A stretch of 64,000 nt of DNA, taken from positions 1-64,000 of the forward strand of contig NZ_JAQQXS010000016.1 of the NCBI RefSeq assembly GCF_028595305.1. Direction: 5' to 3'. Shown here piece by piece: positions 39,534 to 46,440 of the stretch (positions within the stretch are counted from its first letter, which is position 1; every line of letters starts with the position of its first letter). Position numbers and translations under genes: made by a program. The notes below the pieces were generated by a model. That model was given only the letters and a program-made list of their open reading frames with translations. It was not told where the DNA came from and did not search any database. The stretch is from Roseateles koreensis (GTDB taxonomy: Bacteria; Pseudomonadota; Gammaproteobacteria; Burkholderiales; Burkholderiaceae_C).

Positions 39534-39604
39534 TTCAGAGGCGGCGCCAACACTGTTCTCGCTCTAATAGGCGCCGTGTACTGATAAGTTCTTCGGTCTG
39601 AATT
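39532..39604. repeat. Nested inverted repeat at the sigma-factor break
   Basis: AATTCAGA 39532-39539 is the reverse complement of TCTGAATT 39597-39604, with GGCGCC at both 39543-39548 and 39570-39575 inside. The structure begins at the stop codon of the truncated sigma gene, so it may mark a recombination or insertion scar. It does not match an attachment or integron site that I know. Confidence 0.45.
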
Positions 39605-39644
39605 CAAAAGACCTAACCTAAGCGCTGGGTGCGGCGGGCATGCG

Positions 39645-40061
39645 CTACGCCACCTCTTGGCTCAATCGATTGATATTCTGCTCATTGGCCGGCTCAACAA
39701 TGTGGCGAATGGCGCTCGCCACCGATGCGTCGATGAACGTTTGCGTCCACTGCAGAAGGGTGCCCTCAGGTGCCGGTTCAAGGCCAATCGTGAGGCTGAA
39801 GTGAGGCGGGCAGAGGTGCTCAATCGTGACTTGACGATCAGGCTCAATGCGCGTGAAGACCGATTCATTCGGATAAATCGTTCCGTCCGGTCCGACCATG
39901 TCGAAGACCCACTTGCCGCCCGGCTGGAACTCAAAGGCCTTGAATTGGTTGGTGAATCCATCCGGACCCCACCACCTCGCCAAGCGCTCGGGATCCCTGA
40001 ATGCGGCAAAAATAGCCGATGGGGTTGCTGCAATATGGCGGCTGGTTTTGAAGGTCGTCAT
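39645..40061 (-). CDS. SRPBCC (AHSA1-like) domain protein 1
   Basis: 138 residues starting MTTFKTSRHIAATPSAIFAA. The START/Bet v1-like pattern is clear: the N-terminal strand followed by PSAIFAAFRDPERLARWWGP, then FEFQPGGKWVFDMVGPDGT and the C-terminal helix. Such proteins bind hydrophobic ligands; their roles are mostly unknown. ATG 40061 has GAGGTGTGC upstream, better than GTG 40067. It lies in the same direction as a second SRPBCC gene, 181 bases downstream of it. Confidence 0.85.
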   Translation of the reverse strand: MTTFKTSRHIAATPSAIFAAFRDPERLARWWGPDGFTNQFKAFEFQPGGKWVFDMVGPDGTIYPNESVFTRIEPDRQVTIEHLCPPHFSLTIGLEPAPEGTLLQWTQTFIDASVASAIRHIVEPANEQNINRLSQEVA

Positions 40062-40242
40062 GCACACCTCACTGGCAATCGGTTCATTAGAGCATGGGCG
40101 ATGAACCGGTGCCGCCCGGCCGTCCTGTGCAAGGTTGAATTGCCGATGAAACGGCCCATCGCAGATGTCGGCCTATTTGTGACCTAAGGCCGAAGTTGAG
40201 CGGCACCGTGATGCACGGGCGCAGCACGTGCTCTGTTCAGGC

Positions 40243-40650
40243 CTAATGCTGCCCTTCAACATGTTTTGCAAAATTATTCAGAATGGCTTGCCAGCCATTG
40301 CGCTGGTGCGCAACAGGATGCTCGTGCTCGGCGTCAAACGTGACGCGAACCGTGACACCGCCGGCTGCCGGATTGAACTCCACCACACCCGTGCGATCGC
40401 CAAACGAGTACTCAATGAGCGCGTTCGGAACGACCTTTGTATACGTTCCAGAAAAATCAAAGCCAAAGCTCCCGTCTTTGGCCTCCATGCGCGAGGTAAA
40501 TGCCCCGCCAACACGTAAGTCGACCGTGGACAGGGTTGTGTGCCAGTCCTCTGACGCAGAGTTCCACTGCACGATGTCTTCCGGGCTTGTGTATGCGCTC
40601 CAAACCTTGGCGATGGGCGCATTGACTGTGGTTTCCACGGTGATCTTCAT
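40243..40650 (-). CDS. SRPBCC (AHSA1-like) domain protein 2
   Basis: 135 residues starting MKITVETTVNAPIAKVWSAY, with SPEDIVQWNSASEDWHT and the GDRTGVVEFNPAAGGVTVRV strand region. Same fold family as the neighbouring gene but clearly not a recent duplicate. AAGG lies nine bases before ATG 40650; an earlier ATG at 40659 touches the AAGG and is less likely. Function unknown: ligand binding or a YndB-like role is possible. Confidence 0.85.
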   Translation of the reverse strand: MKITVETTVNAPIAKVWSAYTSPEDIVQWNSASEDWHTTLSTVDLRVGGAFTSRMEAKDGSFGFDFSGTYTKVVPNALIEYSFGDRTGVVEFNPAAGGVTVRVTFDAEHEHPVAHQRNGWQAILNNFAKHVEGQH

Positions 40651-40771
40651 TGAATTCATCCTTGGGTGTCGTATCCACCGCCATCTGATGCATGGGGCAT
40701 CATCAATGAGTTGAAGAGATCGCTCGCCGCATGGGCGCCTGCCTCACACCCAACTCTGCGCGACAGCAAAC

Positions 40772-41125
40772 TCAGTTTCCAGGCTCATAGATCACGAAGG
40801 TCTTCTTGCTGGGTGTGATGACTTCCCAAGTGCCCACAAAGCCGCGCGGCACCACAAAGCTCTCGCCGGCTGAGACGGTGATTGCGCAGCCCGAGGCGTC
40901 CGTGATGATGCTTATCCCATCAAGCATATGGCAGTACTCCTCTTCCGTGTACTGGATTTTCCACTTGCCGACCTCGCTGTGCCAGACGCCGGTGACGAAC
41001 TTTTTCGTGGGATCCGTGTATTGCATCCAGAGAGTCTGTTTCGGATTGCCTGACAGCAGCTTCTCCGGTGACAGGTAGTACTCTGAGCGCTCGGCGGAAG
41101 CTTCGTTGACTTTGTAGACTGGCAT
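40772..41125 (-). CDS. Cupin domain protein (DUF861 type)
   Basis: 117 residues from ATG 41125 (MPVYKVNEASAERSEYYLSP), with AAGG eight bases upstream; a TTG at 41155 would add ten residues. One cupin domain: KFVTGVWHSEVGKWKIQYTE, EEYCHMLDGISIITDASGC, then GESFVVPRGFVGTWEV. The single metal site typical of cupins is poor here, as in many DUF861 members. Related folds include ureidoglycine aminohydrolase and EutQ, but no such pathway is nearby. Confidence 0.85.
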   Translation of the reverse strand: MPVYKVNEASAERSEYYLSPEKLLSGNPKQTLWMQYTDPTKKFVTGVWHSEVGKWKIQYTEEEYCHMLDGISIITDASGCAITVSAGESFVVPRGFVGTWEVITPSKKTFVIYEPGN

Positions 41126-41307
41126 GAGCGTGGCCTTGGGGAACACCTTGGGCAAGACGTTTGAGCGGATTGTTGCGAGCGATTGTGGGCTGTGGCGGGC
41201 TGTGGCGGGCAGCGAATAGCCTGATCACGAGTGTGGGGGCTGCACTGTTTCAGCGCCAAGTGCATCGAATGCAGGTGCCGCTGCTTAACGGCACCCTTCT
41301 CGTGCGC

Positions 41308-42456
41308 CTATTTTTCTTCGACCGGGGGTTGGGAGAACACCGGCACAAAGTCATCCGGTGCGATGGAGGTGTCGAACTTGTAAGTGGCGTAGTTGCTTTC
41401 ATCGACCAGCCCCAGCTTGATCAAAATGGTGTGGGGCGCGTTTGCGGTGCGTCCTTCCAAGTAATTGACCACTGAATCGGTCACCACTCTGGCCTGGCTG
41501 ACCGCCTTTGTGTCGACCGACGCAGCAATATGCCCCTGCTGGATCAGTCCAGCAATTTCGCGAGTCAGGTCATAGGCAATGACCTTGACCTGTTTTTGAA
41601 GCTTGGCCTCCCTGATTTCGGCGCTGGCAGGCGGGGCGCAACCGGTACAACCAATGATGTAGTCGAGCGATTTCCCATGCTCGCGCAATACTTGCCTGGC
41701 AAGTTGCCCCTGTACATGGCGGTCACTGTCGCCATATTTCACATCAACGATATTGATGGTGAGCGGCGCCTTGCTGACCACTTCTCGGGTGCCGTTTACC
41801 TCGCCACTGACCCAGCCAGCACCTCGCGGACCTGGTAGCAGGGCAACATTGACCGTTTTCAGTCCGCGCCGTAGCGCGTCGTGAATCATCCAACGTGCGG
41901 CCTCTTCGCCCATTCCTTTCAGCGAGGTGGTGACTTTGACGGTCAAATCGTCGCTGGTGCTGTCGTTCGCCAGTTCAAATACCGGGATGCCCTGTGATCG
42001 CGCCCATGCAATGGACGGATTGTTGGCCGTCAAATCGATGGGCGACAGGACGATGGCATCAAACTTGTCGCCAGTAATTGCCGCCATTTTGCGCAATTGG
42101 CCTTTGACATCGTCATAGCCGTCAGCCACAAAAATCGTGGCCGCTACGCCAAGGCGTTTCGCCTCGGTGATGACGCCGTAATTGCAGCCTACCCAGTACG
42201 GGTCCTTGATATGGGGGAACAAAAAGGCAATACGCCAGGGCTTGCTGGCCCGCTCTGCCATGGGGAAATAGCCCCGTTTCACTTGGCCGGTCGCCAGCGC
42301 GTCGTCGGCAGTCCCGTTTGCCTTCAATGGCGGAAAGATAGAGTAGGTGACGATGGGCTCAAACCCGGTCACCACGGCAGTTGCGGCCGCAACTGCGGGC
42401 AGCGCCAGCGTGCCGCACAGGGTAAGCACCTTCAAGGCATTCAACAATGTGGTCAC
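41308..42456 (-). CDS. torT: TorT-like periplasmic binding protein (GTG start)
   Basis: 382 residues with a signal peptide (about 1-26) and a two-lobed fold of the ribose-binding type, including WRIAFLFPHIKDPYWVGCNY and FDAIVLSPIDLTANNPSIAW. TorT proteins sense trimethylamine N-oxide in the periplasm and signal to the kinase TorS. Here no torS, torR or torCAD gene is adjacent, so the partner must be elsewhere or the protein has another role. It is divergent from arsR. Start GTG 42456; no clear ribosome-binding site. Confidence 0.8.
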   Translation of the reverse strand: MTTLLNALKVLTLCGTLALPAVAAATAVVTGFEPIVTYSIFPPLKANGTADDALATGQVKRGYFPMAERASKPWRIAFLFPHIKDPYWVGCNYGVITEAKRLGVAATIFVADGYDDVKGQLRKMAAITGDKFDAIVLSPIDLTANNPSIAWARSQGIPVFELANDSTSDDLTVKVTTSLKGMGEEAARWMIHDALRRGLKTVNVALLPGPRGAGWVSGEVNGTREVVSKAPLTINIVDVKYGDSDRHVQGQLARQVLREHGKSLDYIIGCTGCAPPASAEIREAKLQKQVKVIAYDLTREIAGLIQQGHIAASVDTKAVSQARVVTDSVVNYLEGRTANAPHTILIKLGLVDESNYATYKFDTSIAPDDFVPVFSQPPVEEK

Positions 42457-42702
42457 GCCTCAGTCCTTTGAATTGGCCCAGGTTGGGCGCGGTTTGATTC
42501 TATCGATTCGGCTGTTCAATGCCACTGGGCGCGAGCAGATCCAACGGGTAACTTCTCCACTTGGAAGCTTGCCGCCGGCACCGGGCCCGTGTCCAGCCCT
42601 TATTGCGTACTTTCTTTGTTGCCGTAGCGTCGGGCACGGCAGGTCCTTTGCGGTACGGAGCTTCAGAAAAGGGCGGGATCAAAATGTGAGCAGATTTTTG
42701 TG

Positions 42703-42752
42703 TTGCATCCATAATTCCAATTTCATAGAATCATAGAATCATTGAATTATGG
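42703..42752 (+). promoter_or_regulatory. arsR promoter with overlapping operator repeats
   Basis: TTGCAT (42703-42708), a 17-base spacer and TAGAAT (42726-42731) form a promoter. Three tandem octamers CATAGAAT, CATAGAAT, CATTGAAT fill 42724-42747. CCATAATTC 42709-42717 is the exact reverse complement of GAATTATGG 42744-42752, which includes the start codon. Transcription would begin about 10 bases before the ATG, with no room for a Shine-Dalgarno sequence. This is the expected binding site for ArsR itself. Confidence 0.65.
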
Positions 42753-43081
42753 AAGTTAAGCAAATTGTCCGTTCCCTCGCAGCCCTGGCGCAAGCGCACC
42801 GGCTCAAGGTGTTTCGTCTGCTGGTCGTTGCTGGCCAACAAGGCCTGACGCCAGGCGCAATCGGGGAAGCGCTGGAGTTGCCGGCAGCGACCCTTTCCTT
42901 CCATCTGAAGGAGCTGAGCAACGCCGGCCTTGTGACGCAGGAGCGCATCAGCCGTAACGTGGTGTACCGCGCATCCTTCGATCACATGAACGAATTGCTG
43001 GCTTATCTCACGGAAAACTGCTGCAAGGGCGAGGCCTGCCTGTCCACGCCGTCCACGCCGTCCACGGCCTGCGCCTGCTGA
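42749..43081 (+). CDS. arsR: ArsR-family metalloregulator
   Basis: 110 residues: a winged helix with ALAQAHRLKVFRLLVVAGQQ, LPAATLSFHLKELSNAGLVT and YRASFDHMNELLAYL. ArsR repressors leave DNA on binding As(III). No Cys pair is in the DNA-recognition helix. Instead the C-terminus holds Cys-Cys, Cys and Cys-Ala-Cys (NCCKGEAC ... ACAC), a C-terminal thiolate site as described for some other ArsR groups. A 9-base sequence is repeated three times between these cysteines. The start lacks a ribosome-binding site. arsC follows after 60 bases. Confidence 0.93.
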   Translation: MEVKQIVRSLAALAQAHRLKVFRLLVVAGQQGLTPGAIGEALELPAATLSFHLKELSNAGLVTQERISRNVVYRASFDHMNELLAYLTENCCKGEACLSTPSTPSTACAC

Positions 43082-43141
43082 TACCCAAGCCCGCCCTGAA
43101 GCAATCCTGAGAGTTTTTCGACATCCATCCTGCCTGTCACC

Positions 43142-43654
43142 ATGACGACCCACGTACTCATCCTCTGCACCCACAATTCCGCACGTAGCGTGCTCTCTGA
43201 GGGTATGTTGAATCACCTCGCTGCAAAGCTAGGTAAGGACGTGAAGGCCCACAGCGCCGGCAGCGCGCCCAGTGGTCGCCTGAACCCCTTCGCGCTCGAA
43301 GCTTTGACCAATGCCGGTGTCGACATCAGTGGCTACCGCAGCAAGAGTTGGGATGAATTCACCACACCGGAAGCGCCTCCGCTGTCTATCGTCATTACCG
43401 TGTGCGACAGCGCTGCCGCAGAGCAGTGCCCTGTCTTCTTCGGCGCAAGCTCTGATGATGGCCCGCCGGTAAAAGTGCACTGGGGCTATCCGGACCCGTC
43501 CAACGCAGAGGGGGGCGATGAAGGCAAGCGCCGCGCTTTTGAGCTCACACGCCAGGCTCTGGGCTACCGAATGCTCCAATTGCTGCAACTGCCCTTGGAG
43601 CAACTGAGTAAAGCGGAGCTGCTGGCCGCCCTGAATGCCATCGCAAAGACTTGA
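43142..43654 (+). CDS. arsC: Arsenate reductase, low-molecular-weight phosphatase type
   Basis: 170 residues that should reduce As(V) to As(III). The phosphatase loop CTHNSARS (Cys9 to Arg15) is at the N-terminus and the general-acid loop with Asp is in HWGYPDPSNAEGGDEGKRR. AHSAGSAPSGRLNPFALEAL is typical of this group. The Cys of FTVCDSAAAEQCP-type position is present (VCDSAAAEQCP). It is 60 bases after arsR and 16 bases before the aquaporin gene, so the three form one operon. Confidence 0.92.
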   Translation: MTTHVLILCTHNSARSVLSEGMLNHLAAKLGKDVKAHSAGSAPSGRLNPFALEALTNAGVDISGYRSKSWDEFTTPEAPPLSIVITVCDSAAAEQCPVFFGASSDDGPPVKVHWGYPDPSNAEGGDEGKRRAFELTRQALGYRMLQLLQLPLEQLSKAELLAALNAIAKT

Positions 43655-43670
43655 GACGCCGCCTTTGATC

Positions 43671-44333
43671 ATGAAAACGAGTACCTCTCAAAAGCTCCTG
43701 GCTGAGACGCTGGGCACTGCGCTGTTGCTGGCCGTCGTGATCGGCTCCGGCGTCATGGCCGAGCGCCTGTCTGGCGGCAATGTCGCCATCGCGCTGCTCG
43801 CCAACACCTTGGCGACCGTTGGTGGCCTGTACATCTTGATCGAGGTCTTTGGGCCTATCAGCGGCGCGCATTTCAACCCGGCGGTCAGCGCTGTCATGGC
43901 CTGGCGTGGCGAGTTGCCGGCGGCCGCTTTGCTGCCCTATATTGGCGCGCAGTTGCTCGGTGCCATGCTGGGCGCTTGGTTGGCGCATGCAATGTTCGAT
44001 ATGAGTATTCTGCAGTTCTCCACCAAGCTGCGTGGGGGCCGCGGGCAGTGGATCGCGGAGGCCGTCGCCACGTTCGGGCTCTTGCTGGTGATCCTGCGCG
44101 CACCCAGCTCCCGCGTGGCAGCCATGGTCGCGGCCTACATCGGTGCGGCGTACTGGTTCACGGCGTCTACCTCGTTTGCCAACCCCGCTGCCGTGTTCGG
44201 CCGCATGCTCAGCGACAGCTTTGCCGGGATTGCGCCGTCGAGCGCCCCGGGCTTTGTTGTCGCCCAACTGCTGGGCGCCGCCGTTGCCGTGGGCGTGAAT
44301 CAGCTGTTTTCGGCAGCCGATCCCCAAACCTAG
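43671..44333 (+). CDS. aqpS: Aquaporin-family channel of the ars operon (AqpS-like)
   Basis: 220 residues with six hydrophobic segments and two NPA boxes (69-71 and 171-173). In most aquaporins the second box is followed by Arg, which narrows the pore; here it is NPAAVFGRM, with Ala174. In ars operons such channels let As(III) made by ArsC leave the cell down its gradient, as shown for AqpS of Sinorhizobium. No arsB or acr3 pump gene is in the window. ATG 43671 is chosen over the frame from 43635, which overlaps arsC. Confidence 0.88.
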   Translation: MKTSTSQKLLAETLGTALLLAVVIGSGVMAERLSGGNVAIALLANTLATVGGLYILIEVFGPISGAHFNPAVSAVMAWRGELPAAALLPYIGAQLLGAMLGAWLAHAMFDMSILQFSTKLRGGRGQWIAEAVATFGLLLVILRAPSSRVAAMVAAYIGAAYWFTASTSFANPAAVFGRMLSDSFAGIAPSSAPGFVVAQLLGAAVAVGVNQLFSAADPQT

Positions 44334-44439
44334 CAAACGCCCGCCATGACCATCCCTTGCGAACCCGCGCGTGCTGGGTCGCAGGATGCGCATGCTGATC
44401 CTCCTGAATCAGTCAGCCATTGCCATTGCCGGGCGGTGC

Positions 44440-45465
44440 TCACTTCTTGCTGTAGATTTGGTCAAACACGCCACCGTCGGCGAAGTGGGTTTTCTGCGCC
44501 TTGGTCCAGCCGCCGAACACGTCGTTGATGTTGAACAGCTTGAGACTTGGAAATTGCTTGGCGTACTTGGCCTGAGTCTTGGGGTCGGCCGGGCGGTAGA
44601 AGTTTTTGCCGGCGATGTCCTGACCTTCGGGTGAGTACAGATACTCCAGATAAGCCTGAGCGATTTCGCGGGTGCCGCGCTTGTCGACCACCTTGTCCAC
44701 CACAGCCACCGGCGGTTCAGCCAAGATGCTGGAAGGTGGGTACACCACATCGAACTTCCCGGCACCGAACTCCTTCAGCACCAGGCCGGCCTCGTTCTCC
44801 CAGGCCAGCAGCACATCACCGATGCCGCGCTCAGCAAAGGTGACCGTGGCACCGCGAGCGCCGGAATCCAGCACCGGCACATTGGTGTAGACCTTGCGAA
44901 TGTAGTCCTTGGCCTTGGCCTCACTCCCACCGGGTTGCAGCAGTGCGTCGCCGTAGGCGGCCAGATAGGCCCAGCGTGCGCCCCCGGAGGTCTTCGGGTT
45001 GGAGGTGATCACACCCACGCCTGGTTTGACCAAATCGGTCCAGGCATGGATGCCCTTGGGGTTGCCTTTGCGCACCAGGAAGATGATGGTGGACGAGTAG
45101 GGCGTGCTGTTATTTTTGAACTTCTTTTGCCAATCTGCGTTTACCAACTTGCCCCCTTCGGTGGCGATGGCGTCGATGTCATAGGCCAGGGCCAGGGTCA
45201 CGACGTCGGCCTCCAGGCCGTCGATCACCGAGCGGGCTTGTTTGCCCGAGCCGCCATGCGAAGCTTTGACGATGACGTTGTCGCCGGTTTTGGCTTTCCA
45301 GTATTTGGAGAAGGCGGCGTTGTATTCCTGATAGAGCTCGCGGGTTGGGTCATAGGAGACGTTGAGCAGGGTGATGTCCCTGGCAAAGGCCAGGACCGAG
45401 CTGGCGCCCAGAACGGCAGCGAGGACGGTGTTGCGGAAGAATTTCTTGGGCAGCATAGAAGTCAT
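44440..45465 (-). CDS. sbp: Sulfate/thiosulfate ABC transporter substrate-binding protein
   Basis: 341 residues from ATG 45465 with a signal peptide ending near LAFA (about 27). Family motifs are [40 protein letters not shown] and [17 protein letters not shown]. It binds sulfate in the periplasm for a CysTWA-type importer, whose membrane and ATPase genes are not adjacent. An orphan receptor of this kind is common. It converges with the ars genes and is divergent from nikR. Alternative start ATG 45456. Confidence 0.92.
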   Translation of the reverse strand: MTSMLPKKFFRNTVLAAVLGASSVLAFARDITLLNVSYDPTRELYQEYNAAFSKYWKAKTGDNVIVKASHGGSGKQARSVIDGLEADVVTLALAYDIDAIATEGGKLVNADWQKKFKNNSTPYSSTIIFLVRKGNPKGIHAWTDLVKPGVGVITSNPKTSGGARWAYLAAYGDALLQPGGSEAKAKDYIRKVYTNVPVLDSGARGATVTFAERGIGDVLLAWENEAGLVLKEFGAGKFDVVYPPSSILAEPPVAVVDKVVDKRGTREIAQAYLEYLYSPEGQDIAGKNFYRPADPKTQAKYAKQFPSLKLFNINDVFGGWTKAQKTHFADGGVFDQIYSKK

Positions 45466-45737
45466 GAATCCGAGTTGAGTTATCGGTGCCAATGCCTGGA
45501 AAACTTGAAAGAGGCGGCATGTCCAGGCTCAGTTTGCTGTGTGCAGTTCGATTCGTGAAGAACGAAGATTGCAGATGCTTATGCGGTGTTTGGTTTTTTG
45601 ATGAGCGCACGCCATGCCGTTGATCCCGGGTACTGCCCTCCTGGGGCTTGAATTTCGGTTGCCCAACGCTAGATGAACTTGCGTCATCCGAGCCGTATAG
45701 GATGACGGTGAGCCGTCGGCAAAATTTGAGGATCGTG

Positions 45738-46229
45738 ATGAAACGCCTGACCATGTCGCTGGATGATGAATTGGCCGATGCTTTCGAGCATTGGGTGCAG
45801 GAACACGGCTATGAGAACCGTTCAGAGGCCTTCCGCGATCTTTTGCGCCAGGACTTGGGCGAGCGGCATTTGGCGCGGCGTCCGCATGGACCTTGCGTGG
45901 CTGTGTTGAGTTATCTCTATGACCACCATCAGCGCCAATTGGCCCTGCGTTTGACAGAGATGCAGCATGAGCATCATGAGCTGACCGTCTCCACCACTCA
46001 CGCGCATCTCGATCACGATCATTGCATTGAGACCGTCATTTTGCGAGGGCGCAGTGACCAAGTGCAGGCCTTCGCCCAGACGGTGATGGCGCAGCCCGGA
46101 GTCAGCCATGGCCATCTGCATTTAGTGCCTGTGGCGACCCGCTTGGCTCATGGGCATGAGCATCTGGCTCCGGCTGATTTCACGACGCCTGTGAAGGCCG
46201 TGTTGCCCAAGAAAAAAGGCGCTAAGTGA
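45738..46229 (+). CDS. nikR: Nickel-responsive regulator NikR
   Basis: 163 residues: a ribbon-helix-helix DNA-binding domain (KRLTMSLDDELADAFEHWVQ) followed by an ACT-type metal domain. The high-affinity nickel ligands His77, His88, His90 and Cys96 are present (HAHLDHDHC), equivalent to E. coli His76, His87, His89 and Cys95. The tail to 163 is longer than in E. coli. ATG 45738 has TTGAGGATCG; the frame from 45648 is not conserved. A NikR-like palindrome lies 140 bases beyond its stop, before a TonB receptor. Confidence 0.95.
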   Translation: MKRLTMSLDDELADAFEHWVQEHGYENRSEAFRDLLRQDLGERHLARRPHGPCVAVLSYLYDHHQRQLALRLTEMQHEHHELTVSTTHAHLDHDHCIETVILRGRSDQVQAFAQTVMAQPGVSHGHLHLVPVATRLAHGHEHLAPADFTTPVKAVLPKKKGAK

Positions 46230-46263
46230 AGCCAGCCTGGCGAAGCGAGGTGCTTTCCAGTCA

Positions 46264-46320
46264 CCTGCGCGAACGCAGGACGAATGAATCCCCCGGGACC
46301 ACGAGTTGCCCGCATCGTGG
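46264..46320 (+). other. Two hairpins after nikR
   Basis: CCTGCG 46264-46269 pairs with CGCAGG 46274-46279 around a CGAA tetraloop; CCACGA 46299-46304 pairs with TCGTGG 46315-46320. No T-run follows. They may form the nikR 3' end. The stretch was checked for a cobalamin riboswitch because of the receptor gene downstream; no B12-box was found. Confidence 0.45.
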
Positions 46321-46356
46321 CGCGTCGGCAGTCCCATGTTGCCGGAGGATTTCAGC

Positions 46357-46395
46357 TTGAGAAGCGCCGTATGATGAAATAATATTTCTTCATAC
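46357..46395 (+). promoter_or_regulatory. NikR-type operator overlapping the TonB receptor promoter
   Basis: A sigma-70 promoter, TTGAGA (46357-46362), 17-base spacer, TAATAT (46380-46385), is overlapped by a 27-bp palindrome at 46369-46395. Its arms are GTATGA and TCATAC, with inner GAAATA and TATTTC. Only one arm pair and the centre fail to match. The E. coli NikR site is GTATGA-N16-TCATAC; here the spacer is 15. Bound NikR would cover the -10 box, so repression by nickel is predicted. Confidence 0.7.
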
Positions 46396-46440
46396 CGTCA
46401 TGTGTTGCGGTTACAAAGACTGACCGCAACGAGGCGCCCT

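Noticed and set aside
39532-39640. The nested inverted repeat as an integron attC site.
   Set aside because: The R' and R'' core sequences (GTTRRRY and RYYYAAC) are not in the proper positions, and no integrase is near.
41190-41215. A short direct repeat (GGGCTGTGGC twice) between the cupin and torT genes.
   Set aside because: Two copies of ten bases in a GC-rich gap; chance duplication is enough to explain it.
46230-46356. Possible cobalamin riboswitch upstream of the TonB receptor.
   Set aside because: Stems exist but the B12-box and core sequences are missing, and the best promoter is downstream of this stretch.
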